NCBI GenBank assembly: GCA_965262505.1
Contig: CBDHFM010000030.1
Location: 3,968,001 to 4,032,000 of the forward strand
From: JACPPO01 sp965262505
GTDB taxonomy: Bacteria > Acidobacteriota > Vicinamibacteria > Vicinamibacterales > UBA2999
Direction: 5' to 3'
Length of the DNA: 64,000 bases
This document shows positions 33,983-42,736 of this stretch, in pieces (the first letter of the stretch is position 1; each line of letters begins with the position of its first letter). The notes beneath the pieces were generated by a model. That model worked only from the letters and a program-made list of their open reading frames with translations. It had not been told where the DNA came from and did not search any database. The position numbers and the translations under genes were made by a program.

Positions 33983-35239
33983 ATGCGAGCGCTCGTGTCC
34001 CAATCGTTCACGCCCACTCCCAACGGGCTCGCATGCGACGATGTCAGCCTTGAAGCGATCGTCGAGCGTGTCGGCACACCCGTTTATGTCTACAGCGCGC
34101 GCGCGATCCGGGAGGCCTACCGCGCCATCGACGATGCGTTCGCCGCGTATCCGCACGCGATCCATTACGCGCTGAAGGCCAACTCAACGCTCGCGATCGT
34201 CCGGCTCCTTCGGTCGATCGGCAGCAAGATCGATGCGAACTCCGGCGGCGAGATCCAGGTGGCACAGCGAGCCGGGTACGTGCCGGGTGACATCGTGTTT
34301 ACAGGCGTCGGGAAGACGCGTGACGAGCTGGGGTACGCGATCGCAGCCGGTATCGGCGTCATCAACGCGGAATCGGCGGGTGAACTCGATCGTATCGCTG
34401 AGCTGGCATCCGCACAGGGGCGTGCGGCGCGGGTTGCGCTGCGTGTCAATCCGGACATCGACGCCGGCAGCCATCCCAATATTTCGACCGGTCTGAGAGT
34501 CAACAAGTTCGGTGTGCCGTTGCAGGACGCGCGGGCGATCTATCGCGAACGGCGCGAGCGGCCGGGCGTGACGTTCGTGGGGATCCACGTCCACGTAGGG
34601 TCGCAGATTACAACGGTCGATCCGCTGCGGCGCGCCGCCCGAACCCTCGCCACGCTGGCGACGGAGCTCCGCGACGACGGGTTCACGCTCGAGCATCTCG
34701 ATGTGGGTGGCGGCCTCGGCATTGCCTACGACGGGGAGCACATTGCCGGCCCCGCCGACTACGCGGAGACTGTCATTCCAGAACTCCAGCGCAGCGGTCT
34801 CCCGGCGCTGCTCGAGCCCGGCCGCTCGGTGGTTGGACACGCGGGCGCTTTGATCGCGCGGGTGGTCGATACGAAGCGCTATACGGATGGCCGGCAGTTC
34901 GTCGTGCTGGACGCCGGAATGGGGGAGCTCATTCGCCCCGCGCTGTACGGGTCGTACCATCGCATTGCGCCGATCCGCCCGCGGCCGGGCACGGACACGC
35001 CGTGGGATGTGGTCGGGCCGATCTGCGAGAGCAGCGACGTCTTTGCCAGGGAGCGCCTGCTGCCGCCCATCGAAGCACAGGATCTCGTGGCCATCCTCGA
35101 CGCGGGCGCATACGGGTCCGTGATGGCGTCCAACTACAACAGGCACCTGCTACCGCCGGAGGTCCTGGTCGACGCCGGACAATGGACCGTCATCCGCCGC
35201 CGCCAGACGCTCGACGACGTACTCGCCCTTGAAACATGA
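33983..35239 (+). CDS. lysA: Diaminopimelate decarboxylase
   Basis: LysA (418 aa) decarboxylates meso-diaminopimelate to lysine, using pyridoxal phosphate. The cofactor lysine is K65 in IHYALKANSTL. The phosphate-binding region is HLDVGGGLGI, HVHVGSQI is the barrel signature, and EPGRSVVGHAG and GPICESSDVFA provide substrate and subunit-interface residues, including the active-site cysteine. The length is normal. Its stop overlaps the tmk start as ATGA, giving a two-gene operon with no functional link that I can see. Confidence 0.96.
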   Translation: MRALVSQSFTPTPNGLACDDVSLEAIVERVGTPVYVYSARAIREAYRAIDDAFAAYPHAIHYALKANSTLAIVRLLRSIGSKIDANSGGEIQVAQRAGYVPGDIVFTGVGKTRDELGYAIAAGIGVINAESAGELDRIAELASAQGRAARVALRVNPDIDAGSHPNISTGLRVNKFGVPLQDARAIYRERRERPGVTFVGIHVHVGSQITTVDPLRRAARTLATLATELRDDGFTLEHLDVGGGLGIAYDGEHIAGPADYAETVIPELQRSGLPALLEPGRSVVGHAGALIARVVDTKRYTDGRQFVVLDAGMGELIRPALYGSYHRIAPIRPRPGTDTPWDVVGPICESSDVFARERLLPPIEAQDLVAILDAGAYGSVMASNYNRHLLPPEVLVDAGQWTVIRRRQTLDDVLALET

Positions 35240-35832
35240 CCCGTTCAGATATGCGTGGTCTCCTGATCGCGTTCGAAGGCCTGGATCAAAGCGGCAAGCA
35301 GACGCAGACCGAACTGCTGCGTGACCGTCTCACGGACAGGAAGCGCGACGTCCAGCTGTTTTCATTCCCCGACTACGGCACGGTCATCGGCGCGGAGATT
35401 GGATGTGCCCTTCGCGGCGAGCGTCCCTACGGACCGGACGCCATGCAGCTCCTCTACGTCGCCAATCGGTACGAACGGAAAGGGGGGATGGTCGATGCGA
35501 AAGCGGCCGGCAGCATCCTGCTGTGCGACCGGTATCTGGCGTCGAGCGTCGCCTATGGTGAGGCTCAGGGACTCGATGCCGCCTGGCTCGTCGAGATCCA
35601 GAAATACCTACCGCAGCCGGACGTCACGATTCTGCTCGACATATCGCCGGACGAGTCGGCGCGGCGGAAAAGTGCGGGGCGCGATAGGTACGAGCGGGAT
35701 CTGGCGCTCCTGGCACGCGTACGGGACAGTTACCTCCGCCAAGCGGCGAGCGGCTGGGTGCGGATCGACGCGGACCGGGATCGGGATGCCGTCGCGGCCG
35801 ACGTGTTCGCCGCGGTGACAAAGACGCTGTGA
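35236..35832 (+). CDS. tmk: Thymidylate kinase
   Basis: Tmk phosphorylates dTMP to dTDP. The P-loop is FEGLDQSGKQTQTELL near residue 13, the DRY-type motif is LLCDRYLASSVAYGEAQGL, and the lid follows LLDISPDESARRKSAGRDRYE. The length of 198 residues is slightly short of the usual ~210 but all motifs are present. The glutamine after the P-loop lysine differs from the serine or threonine of many P-loops, yet this is seen in some thymidylate kinases of the eukaryote-like class. Co-translated with lysA. Confidence 0.93.
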   Translation: MTRSDMRGLLIAFEGLDQSGKQTQTELLRDRLTDRKRDVQLFSFPDYGTVIGAEIGCALRGERPYGPDAMQLLYVANRYERKGGMVDAKAAGSILLCDRYLASSVAYGEAQGLDAAWLVEIQKYLPQPDVTILLDISPDESARRKSAGRDRYERDLALLARVRDSYLRQAASGWVRIDADRDRDAVAADVFAAVTKTL

Positions 35833-35907
35833 TCGCTCTGCGCTGCGACTGAGCGCCTCGACTTACGTCGCGCGTCCGGTCCATCTTGAGCGCGCTCCAG
35901 GGGGCCT

Positions 35908-36660
35908 CTAGGCCCGCCGGATTGGGAGCGCCGCTCGCGCCACCGTCAACGCCCTGACCTCGCGCGCACCGGCTTCCTTGAGCACGGCGGCGCACGCATC
36001 GATCGTGGCGCCAGTCGTCCGCACGTCGTCGACCAGGACGAGAGTGCGGCCCTCCAGCAACCCTCGACACCGCTCGTGCGACAGGAACGGCGAGAGCGTG
36101 AAGGCGCGTCGCATGTTACGGCGGCGCGCTGCGGCGTTCAGCCCCGTCTGCGGCACGGTTGCGCGCCGGCGCCAGAGCACGCGCAGCATCGGAACGTCCA
36201 ACTGTCGCGCGAGATCGTCTGCTTGGTTGAAGCCCCGGCGCAAGCGCCTCCAAGGATGTAGCGGTACCGGCACCGACGCGTCCGCGTCGCCCAGAATCGC
36301 TGCCCCGGCCGTGCGCATCATCGCTGCTAACGGCCCGGCGAGCCCCCGCCGCCCCTCGTACTTGAATGCGTGGAGAATCCCCCGCAGCGGCCCTTCGTAT
36401 TCGCCGGCGGCGCGGGCGGCGTCAACGAGGCCGCGACGGCGGCGGCAGCGGGGACACCGCTCGAGGGCGACGCTGATGACGCGCCAGGAGGGAAGCGGGT
36501 CGCCGCAGGTCCGGCAGAAGGGGCCGGACAGGATCCGCACCTGGTTCCAACATGTTCCGCAGACTGGACCGGCGAGCGGCGTGTCCAGGACGCACGCGCA
36601 CGCGGCACACCTCGGGGAGAGCGTCGCCGAGAGCAGCGCGTCTAATCCGTATCGGCACAC
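35908..36660 (-). CDS. comF: ComF-family phosphoribosyltransferase-like protein
   Basis: This is a 250-residue ComF/GntX-type protein. A four-cysteine N-terminal zinc region (CAACACV, CGTCW, CRTCGDP, CPRC) precedes a phosphoribosyltransferase-fold domain with the signature LVLVDDVRTTGATIDACAAVL. ComF proteins are needed for DNA uptake in naturally competent bacteria, and dprA lies 6 kb away. I chose GTG 36660, which overlaps the rsfS end by 19 bp; the upstream ATG at 36765 would overlap rsfS much more. It ends the operon that starts at rplU. Confidence 0.85.
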   Translation of the reverse strand: MCRYGLDALLSATLSPRCAACACVLDTPLAGPVCGTCWNQVRILSGPFCRTCGDPLPSWRVISVALERCPRCRRRRGLVDAARAAGEYEGPLRGILHAFKYEGRRGLAGPLAAMMRTAGAAILGDADASVPVPLHPWRRLRRGFNQADDLARQLDVPMLRVLWRRRATVPQTGLNAAARRRNMRRAFTLSPFLSHERCRGLLEGRTLVLVDDVRTTGATIDACAAVLKEAGAREVRALTVARAALPIRRA

Positions 36661-37121
36661 TCGTAGCGTTCCGCGTTTCCCCACAGCCGCTCGAGGCCGT
36701 AGAATGCGCGGCAATCGCTGCTGAAGACATGCACGACGAAGTTGAAGTAGTCGAGCAGGATCCATTCGGACTTGTGGACGCCTTCGGCCAGCACCGGCCG
36801 CTCCCCGAATTGGCTCCGCAGCGCGTCGGTGACGGCATCGGCAATCGCGTTGATCTGTCGCGTGTTCGTGCCGGTGCAGATCACGAAGTAGTCGGTAAAG
36901 CCTTCCGCCTTCCGCAGATCCAGAACCACGACGTCCAGCGCCTTTTTGCCGTGCGCCGCGCGCACCGCGCCCGAGACCGATTTCGGTAGCTTCGGAATCC
37001 TGGATGCTGCCGCCTCGCCGGCCGAGGTTCTCTCGCGAGCGCCGCCGGTTGTTTTTCGAGCGCCGCCGGCCTTGCGAGCCCCGCCAGCTTTAGCTGTCCT
37101 GGTTGTTGTCGTCCTGGCCAT
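36642..37121 (-). CDS. rsfS: Ribosomal silencing factor
   Basis: RsfS binds ribosomal protein L14 and blocks subunit joining when nutrients are low. The core (KKALDVVVLDLRKAEGFTDY, FVICTGTNTRQINAIADAV, KSEWILLDYFNFVVHVF) is complete. The N-terminus carries an unusual ~45-residue basic, Ala/Gly/Thr-rich tail (repeated GGARK units) that is absent from short family members and probably disordered. The gene overlaps nadD by 32 bp. Confidence 0.93.
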   Translation of the reverse strand: MARTTTTRTAKAGGARKAGGARKTTGGARERTSAGEAAASRIPKLPKSVSGAVRAAHGKKALDVVVLDLRKAEGFTDYFVICTGTNTRQINAIADAVTDALRSQFGERPVLAEGVHKSEWILLDYFNFVVHVFSSDCRAFYGLERLWGNAERYECADTD

Positions 37122-37776
37122 GCAAATCGTCTTCCGTCCGGTAGAGATGGTGTGCGGCGATGTGCCGCGCTACCGCTGAAGGCACAAGATCGCCGATTGG
37201 CTGTCGCGCGGCGAGTCGCCGACGGATCAGGGTCGAGGAGATGTCGCGTGTCGCCGCTTCGACGAGAAAAACGCCGGTTCGGCTGCCTGCCTCGTCAACC
37301 GTGGACGCCGCCCGCGCTCGCGATCGCAGGTCCGGTGTCCGTGCCAGCGCCGCCTCGATGGTCGTGCCTGGGCGCGCGATCACCGCGAAGTGAGCGGCAT
37401 CGAGAACCCAGGGAAACTCGTGCCACGTGGCAATTTCTGCAAAGGTGTCCGCGCCGAGAATGAAGAAAAGCTGCGAGGGCGCCCAGCCGGCCGCGTGGAG
37501 TGCGCGCAGGGTATCGGAGGTGTAAGAGCGCCCGTCGCGGAGCAGTTCCACGTCGGACACCCTGTAGGCGGCGACTCCATCGATGGCGAGCTCCACGAGC
37601 GCCAATCGCTCGAAGGCCGTCGCATGAGGGTCGGCCGGTCGGTGCGGCGGATCGTGCGAGGGCACGAACAGGACATCGTCCAGCGCGAGCGCCGCGCGCG
37701 CGGCGGCCGTAGCATCGAGGTGTCCGAAGTGCACAGGATCGAAGGTGCCACCGAGCAGGCCGAGTCGTCGCGTCAT
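37090..37776 (-). CDS. nadD: Nicotinate-nucleotide adenylyltransferase
   Basis: NadD joins ATP and nicotinate mononucleotide in NAD synthesis. The nucleotidyltransferase motif GLLGGTFDPVHFGHL is at the start and the second motif ISSTLIRRRL near residue 193. ATG 37776 is selected because it overlaps the obg stop as ATGA and puts the first strand at residue 4. At 228 residues it is normal size, with an unusual acidic tail (EDDLHGQDDNNQDS) that is read in the rsfS overlap. Confidence 0.95.
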   Translation of the reverse strand: MTRRLGLLGGTFDPVHFGHLDATAAARAALALDDVLFVPSHDPPHRPADPHATAFERLALVELAIDGVAAYRVSDVELLRDGRSYTSDTLRALHAAGWAPSQLFFILGADTFAEIATWHEFPWVLDAAHFAVIARPGTTIEAALARTPDLRSRARAASTVDEAGSRTGVFLVEAATRDISSTLIRRRLAARQPIGDLVPSAVARHIAAHHLYRTEDDLHGQDDNNQDS

Positions 37777-38846
37777 GCGTCCGGTGACGCCAGCGCCGTT
37801 TCGGCAGCTGCCTCGCGCACGGCGGCAATCTGCCGCCACGCCGCCTCGAGCAGGTCGTCGATCCCCTCGCCGGTGGCGCCGGAGATCCGGTGGAAGGGAA
37901 GGCCGAGCGCCCTGGCGCGCTCTTCAAGCCGCGTGACCCGAGACGGATCGTCGAGCGCGTCCATCTTGTTCGCGGCGACGATCTGCGGCTTCGCGGCGAC
38001 CTTTTCGTCGAACAGGCGCAGCTCGTCGAGGATCATGTCGAAATCCTGGACAGCATCCCGGCCTGACGCGCTCGACACGTCCACCAGATGGACGAGCACC
38101 TTTGTGCGTTCGACGTGGCGAAGGAATCGATGGCCCAGCCCGTGCCCCGCGTGCGCGCCCTGGATCAGTCCCGGGACGTCGGCGACCACGAAGCTGCGAT
38201 CGCCGCTCAGTGTGACGACGCCGAGGTTCGGCGTCAGCGTCGTGAAGAGGTAGTCCGCGATCTTGGGGCGCGCGGCGGAGATCCTGGCGATGAGCGTCGA
38301 CTTGCCGGCGTTGGGAAAGCCCACCAGCCCGACGTCGGCCAGGAGCTTGAGCTGGAGTCGCAGCCATCGCTCTTCGCCCGGCTCACCAGGCTCGACGCGC
38401 CGAGGCGCGCGATTGGTCGACGACACGAAACGCGCGTTACCCCGGCCGCCGCGTCCTCCTTTGGCGACGAGGACCCGCTGACCTTCCTCGGTGAGGTCAG
38501 CCCACAGTCGGCTCCCGTCGCCCGCCGCGGTAGTTTCTCCTTCCGGGGGATCTTTCTCGAGCAGGAGCGTGCCCACGGGGACGCCGATCTCGAGATCCTC
38601 TCCGCCGTGCCCTGTTCTGTTGGAGCCCTGCCCGTGCTGCCCGCCCTTGGCCTCGAATTTTGGACGGTAACGGAAATCGACGAGTGTGTTCTTGTGGGCA
38701 GTGGCGATGATGTAGACCGAGCCGCCCAGGCCGCCGTCGCCCCCGTCTGGGCCACCGCGAGGGATGAATTTCTCACGCCGGAAACTGAGACAGCCGCGCC
38801 CGCCGTCGCCAGCAGTGACATGGATGTCCACCTCATCGACGAACAT
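37773..38846 (-). CDS. obg: Obg GTPase
   Basis: Obg/CgtA (357 aa) is an essential GTPase that checks large-subunit maturation and stress signalling. The glycine-rich Obg fold (TAGDGGRGCLSFRREKFIPR) covers residues 1-160. The G domain has GFPNAGKST at 176-183, DVPGLIQGAHAGHGLG, and NKMD near 293. No long C-terminal domain is present. It follows rpmA by 24 bp in the common rplU-rpmA-obg order. Confidence 0.97.
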   Translation of the reverse strand: MFVDEVDIHVTAGDGGRGCLSFRREKFIPRGGPDGGDGGLGGSVYIIATAHKNTLVDFRYRPKFEAKGGQHGQGSNRTGHGGEDLEIGVPVGTLLLEKDPPEGETTAAGDGSRLWADLTEEGQRVLVAKGGRGGRGNARFVSSTNRAPRRVEPGEPGEERWLRLQLKLLADVGLVGFPNAGKSTLIARISAARPKIADYLFTTLTPNLGVVTLSGDRSFVVADVPGLIQGAHAGHGLGHRFLRHVERTKVLVHLVDVSSASGRDAVQDFDMILDELRLFDEKVAAKPQIVAANKMDALDDPSRVTRLEERARALGLPFHRISGATGEGIDDLLEAAWRQIAAVREAAAETALASPDA

Positions 38847-38870
38847 CCAGATCAGTATACGGGGAGCGGC

Positions 38871-39128
38871 CTACTCGACAGGAAGGACGGAGATTCGGCG
38901 GCCATGGCGGCCGTGATCCTCGAACCGGACTTTGCCATCGAGCTTGGCAAACAGCGTGTGGTCCTTGCCGAGCCCGACGTTCAGGCCGGGCTCGAAGCGA
39001 CGCCCCTTCTGGCGTACCAGGATCGAGCCGCCGGTGACGATGTTGCCGTCGTGACGCTTGACGCCCAGGCGCTGTGAGTTGCTGTCCCGGCCGTTCCGTG
39101 AGCTGCCCTGCCCTTTTTTGTGAGCCAT
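38871..39128 (-). CDS. rpmA: 50S ribosomal protein L27
   Basis: L27 (85 aa) contacts tRNA at the peptidyl-transferase centre. The sequence starts MAHKKGQGSSRNGRDSNSQR and continues LGVKRHDGNIVTGGSILVRQ, a near-universal pattern. The N-terminus has no cleavable extension of the Firmicutes type. It lies between rplU and obg. Confidence 0.98.
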   Translation of the reverse strand: MAHKKGQGSSRNGRDSNSQRLGVKRHDGNIVTGGSILVRQKGRRFEPGLNVGLGKDHTLFAKLDGKVRFEDHGRHGRRISVLPVE

Positions 39129-39165
39129 TGCAAAACCTCGCCTGGTTCGCTATTCGGAACCCGCC

Positions 39166-39480
39166 CTACGCTTGAATGTCGGTGATACGGACGCGCGTGA
39201 AGACGCTGCGATGTCCGCGGGTCTTGCGGAACCCCTTCCGCCGTTTCTTCTTGAACACGCGGAGCTTGGGCCCGCGCGATTCGCCGTCCACTATCCCAAG
39301 GACCCGCGCGTCGGCGACAAACGGTGCGCCTGCCAGGATCTCGCCGGCGTCCTTTTCGACGAGCAGCACCTGGTCAAAGTTGAACTCCGACCCGCGCTCG
39401 CCCGGTGGTCCGTCGATCTCGACAACAGCGCCGGGCGTTACCTTGAGCTGGCGGCCACGGGCCTGAATGATGGCGTACAC
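39166..39480 (-). CDS. rplU: 50S ribosomal protein L21
   Basis: L21 (104 aa) is an early-assembly large-subunit protein. I use GTG 39480 rather than the TTG at 39486: GAGGAA sits 6 bp before the GTG, and the product then begins VYAIIQARGRQLKVTPG as in other L21 proteins. The C-terminal pattern KVRVFKKK-like (LRVFKKKRRKGFRKTRGHRS) is typical. An internally deleted insertion sequence ends 93 bp upstream of this start and may affect the operon promoter. Confidence 0.97.
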   Translation of the reverse strand: MYAIIQARGRQLKVTPGAVVEIDGPPGERGSEFNFDQVLLVEKDAGEILAGAPFVADARVLGIVDGESRGPKLRVFKKKRRKGFRKTRGHRSVFTRVRITDIQA

Positions 39481-39573
39481 GGACAATTCCTCGGTTGAGA
39501 TCGCAAGACCGGCCGGAAGTCGACCAGCGCAACAGATTCAGCTTACCTCGACTTTGCCGCCAATGGAAGCCCT

Positions 39574-40124
39574 AGTCTCTTCCAATGAGGCATGAGCCTG
39601 AAGGGGGGATTGTTTCAAACGACACATGAGCCTGAAGGGGAGCTGGGTCGTGGATCATCGGAGGATGATCGTGACGCTCCACACCGACCGGCTACGGACC
39701 TTGCAGCACGTTCGGGAGTTCCTTGAGGGCAACCAGGAGGTCGACCTGGTCGTGGCGACTCGAGCTGCGGCCTATGGGTTCATCGAGCAGACCCTGGGCC
39801 GGTTCGACTATGTCCACCAAGGGAAGGCTGAGAAGGGTCTGCTCCGATGTTTTCTGGCCAAGGGCCGCCGCCGCAAGCGCTACCGCGACGCCGACATCAT
39901 GACGCCCTATGAGAAGCTCAAGTCGCTCCCCGAGGCCGCCGTCTACCTCACCCCGGGGACCACCTTCCAATAGCTCGACGCCGTCGCCTTCGCCCTGAGC
40001 GACAATGATGCCGCGCGCGCCCTGCACGAGGCACGCGCACGGCTATTCCGGTCTATTGACCCGGCTGCCTGACATGTCCGGCTCATCGATCCGCTTCAGG
40101 CTCATTTCTGGATTGGAAAGGACT
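39574..40124 (+). mobile_element. Internally deleted copy of the integrase-core insertion sequence (551 bp)
   Basis: Both ends match the copy at 17667-19060, and a 5-bp target duplication GCCCT flanks it (39569-39573 and 40125-40129). A deletion of 843 bp joins two GCCAAGG words, so one copy of that 7-bp word remains; 843 is a multiple of three and keeps the frame. A further C-to-T change turns a CAG codon into TAG at about 39971. The residual 115-residue frame has lost the whole catalytic core. The element is thus a non-autonomous derivative that could be moved only by a full-length relative. Confidence 0.94.
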
Positions 40125-40229
40125 GCCCTGACGCTGAGCGCTGACACTGTGCCTGATCCGACGCCGGACCCGGCGTAACGGACCTGCAGCGGACTCGCAG
40201 CGGACCCACCGACGCTGTCGACAGGACCG

Positions 40230-41003
40230 CTACTGGAGCAGTACGCGCGTGCCCCTGATCGTCTGGGTGCTCAGCGTGCTCAGGAAGCTCGGGAGCAAAC
40301 GATCCATGAGCTCAAAATAGGAGGACAGGGGCGGCGACACCTGGTTGGTGTTGTAGAGAATCTCCTCCCGGAAGGTCTCCGAGTAGAGGACCGTTCCGGT
40401 GCGCCCGTCGATGAACACGAATCGGGGCCTGAGGACGAAACCCTTCCGCTCCATGTAGGTGCGGACCGGGACGACGCTCCGACGCCCGAGCGAGTCGTAC
40501 ACCTCCTGGTCGCGCTGGACGATGCCCGAACGCGCCTGCGGCGCAAACATCACGGTACCGGTGACGATGAGCGGCTGCTGAAACTCCTCGCCGATTCGCC
40601 TCCAGTACTCCACGTCGGCGAACACATGCTCGTAGGGTTCGAGGTCCGCGTCCTCCAGGATCGCGACAGGCTCCGACGGGTCCTCGCCCCCAAGCGGCGT
40701 GTCGCGCGTCGCGCGGCTTTCAGACGCCACTTCGATCAGCGGAAGGACATCGCTATCGATGACGCGCATCTCGGAGTTATTCCGCAGCTGGCTGCGCAGC
40801 AGGCGGGTGGTCTCGAGGTTCCCATCGACATCCTCGGTGCCCCCGGCGATGAAGCCCGCCACCAGGATGCGCTCGAATGCCGACACGTCGAGCTTCGGAC
40901 GGATCGGCGTCTCGACTGGGATCTCGTAGTAGCTGCTGCCGCAGGCCGCGGTCATGACAACCGCGGCAACACTACAGAATATTCTCGCCATTGGTGCGGT
41001 CAT
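40230..41003 (-). CDS. Lipoprotein of unknown function
   Basis: The protein is 257 residues from ATG 41003, preceded by AGGGAA. A short signal (ARIFCSVAAVVMTAACGSS) ends in a plausible lipobox with Cys at residue 21. The mature part has a RILVAGFIAGGTEDVDGN strand, then a central VFADVEYWRRIGEEFQQPLIVTGTVMF and FVFIDGRTGTVLYSETFREEI. This arrangement recalls outer-membrane assembly or secretion lipoproteins with a TolB-N/CsgG-like fold, but I do not claim a family. It overlaps the TPR gene by 32 bp. Confidence 0.65.
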   Translation of the reverse strand: MTAPMARIFCSVAAVVMTAACGSSYYEIPVETPIRPKLDVSAFERILVAGFIAGGTEDVDGNLETTRLLRSQLRNNSEMRVIDSDVLPLIEVASESRATRDTPLGGEDPSEPVAILEDADLEPYEHVFADVEYWRRIGEEFQQPLIVTGTVMFAPQARSGIVQRDQEVYDSLGRRSVVPVRTYMERKGFVLRPRFVFIDGRTGTVLYSETFREEILYNTNQVSPPLSSYFELMDRLLPSFLSTLSTQTIRGTRVLLQ

Positions 41004-41325
41004 TGATTTCCCTGAAGAGTTCGTAGTTTTGCGTGATGAACTGGTTGCCCGGTTCAAGCTCGAGGGCCTTCTCGTACGCCGCGCGTGCCTTGTCCAGGTC
41101 GCCCTCCTGCTCGTAGGCGATTGCGAGGTTGTTGTGCGCGGCGGCATAGGCCGGGTCGATCAGCGCCGCGCGCTCCCACCGGTAGATTGCTTCGCGCCAG
41201 AGACCCATCTGCGCCACCTCAATCCCGAACGCCACCTGCTGCTTGGCATCGTCGCGAGCATCGGCCGCGAGGGGTGCCACGCTCAGCGCGACGAGCAACA
41301 CTAGGAGCGCGGAGAACTGGCGCAT
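40972..41325 (-). CDS. Exported TPR-repeat protein
   Basis: The 117-residue protein starts at ATG 41325 (an in-frame ATG seven codons upstream is less likely). It has a clear signal peptide (MRQFSALLVLLVALSVAPLAADA). Two TPR units follow: GLWREAIYRWERAALIDPAY and AAHNNLAIAYEQEGDLDKAR, with a third partial. It probably works together with the overlapping lipoprotein in the periplasm. Confidence 0.75.
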   Translation of the reverse strand: MRQFSALLVLLVALSVAPLAADARDDAKQQVAFGIEVAQMGLWREAIYRWERAALIDPAYAAAHNNLAIAYEQEGDLDKARAAYEKALELEPGNQFITQNYELFREINDRTNGENIL

Positions 41326-41647
41326 AGAAGGCCCAAATATAGTCATGGGTTCGTGCGAGGTGCAAGCGCTTTACGCATCATTAGCTTACCAGGGCAAGGC
41401 AAGCCGTGTACCAGGTCCAGGCGGCGGATTCCGGCCTAAAGCAAGAGCTTCTCAGGGGAATTGGCCCTGGCTGCCTTCCCGTTCCGTGAACGCTGCGTTG
41501 TGGAGGGCGGGTCTGCGGCCTACAATGGGGACAGTGAGGTCGGGTGCCACCGGTGCGCAGGTCGCGTACGGGGGGCTCCGGCCTCTCGTGTTTTCAGCCC
41601 CAGACGCGGCGAGCGCAGCCGGGCCTCGTGCCCGGCAGGAGACCTCA
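41326..41647. other. Divergent intergenic region between the TPR gene and dprA
   Basis: These 322 bp must hold both promoters. The dprA frame stays open upstream of the chosen start, but the translated sequence there is unlike DprA. I see no confident -35/-10 pair, terminator or structured RNA. Confidence 0.35.
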
Positions 41648-42736
41648 ATGACGCTTGATGAGGCCGTTGCGCTGTCGCTCATGCCCGATCTGTCCCGCGT
41701 CGGTCTCGCCGACCGTCTTCGCGCGGACGACCCGGTCCTGCTCGAAGCGTCACGCGCCCTGCACGACCGTGCGCAGGCCGCTCGCATGCACGCGGAAACG
41801 GTGGGGATCCACGTGCTTCCGTGGACCGATTCGCGGTTTCCGGCCGCTCTGCTTGCCATTCCGGATATGCCGCCCGTGCTCTGGTATCGCGGGGCCCTCG
41901 ACGCGTTGCGCGCGCCGGCGGTCGCTGTCGTCGGCTCGCGCGCCGCCTCCGCGGTGGCGCTCGAAACCGCGGCACGGCTGGGCACCGACCTGGCGGCACT
42001 GGGCATCACGGTGGTGAGCGGTCTGGCACGTGGCGTCGATTCCTCGGCCCATCGCGGCGCCCTCTGTTCGGGCCGAACGATCGCCGTCCTCGGCTCCGGC
42101 GTCGATCGCATCTATCCCCGTGAACACGCGGCGCTCGCCGGCGAGATCGCGCGCGCGGGTCTGGTGATCAGCGAATACCCGCCCGGCACGCCGCCACTCG
42201 CGTTTCACTTCCCGATGCGCAATCGCCTCATCAGCGGGCTGTCCCGAGCCGTCGTCGTGATCGAGGCGAGCGAAAAGTCCGGCTCGCTGATTACCGCCGG
42301 GTGTGCTCTCGAACAGGGCCGGGATGTGATGGCGGTGCCGGGCAACGTGCTGAGCGGGCGTAATCGGGGCGCGCACGCCCTTATCCGGGATGGGGCAAAG
42401 ATTGTGGAGTCCGCGGACGATATCGTAGAAGAGTTCGGGTGGCCCCGGGCCGGGGAGATGCCGGGCGGCGATGGATCAAGTGACGCCCAGTCAAGCACTT
42501 CTGGCGATCCGCTGCTGCGGCTGATGCTCGCCGGACAGGCCTACGATCTCGACACGCTGACCGAAATATCCGGCGTCGACGGCGTTCGGTTGCTGCCGCG
42601 CCTGCTCGAGCTGGAGCTGCACCGGTTGGTGCAGCGGGTCGACGGTGGCCGTTTTCCCGCGCCCCACGATTTCTTTGGACAGCCTTCTGCGAGAAGGAGA
42701 ATGAGTTATGTCCAAGGGAAAACAGCACGAGGCTGA
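41648..42736 (+). CDS. dprA: DNA processing protein DprA, C-terminus replaced by IS3 sequence
   Basis: DprA loads RecA on incoming single-stranded DNA in natural transformation. The Rossmann-like core is intact: VAVVGSRAASAVALETA, VVSGLARGVDSSAHRGAL, GSGVDRIYP, FPMRNRLISGLSRAVVVIEA, SGSLITAGCALEQGRDV and PGNVLSGRNRGAHALIRDGA. A winged-helix DprA C-terminal domain follows (LDTLTEISGVDGVRLLPRLLELEL). At RVDGGRF the insertion sequence begins and supplies 27 foreign residues. The original ending survives beyond the element (MRQRRTC then stop, 44042-44066), which would give 343 residues. The core is probably still functional. Confidence 0.92.
   Translation: MTLDEAVALSLMPDLSRVGLADRLRADDPVLLEASRALHDRAQAARMHAETVGIHVLPWTDSRFPAALLAIPDMPPVLWYRGALDALRAPAVAVVGSRAASAVALETAARLGTDLAALGITVVSGLARGVDSSAHRGALCSGRTIAVLGSGVDRIYPREHAALAGEIARAGLVISEYPPGTPPLAFHFPMRNRLISGLSRAVVVIEASEKSGSLITAGCALEQGRDVMAVPGNVLSGRNRGAHALIRDGAKIVESADDIVEEFGWPRAGEMPGGDGSSDAQSSTSGDPLLRLMLAGQAYDLDTLTEISGVDGVRLLPRLLELELHRLVQRVDGGRFPAPHDFFGQPSARRRMSYVQGKTARG

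Noticed and set aside
33278..34165. Long minus-strand frame overlapping the STAS gene and the lysA start
   Set aside because: It is in a different frame from the STAS protein, its residues are low-complexity in Arg/Ala/Pro, and it runs antisense into lysA.
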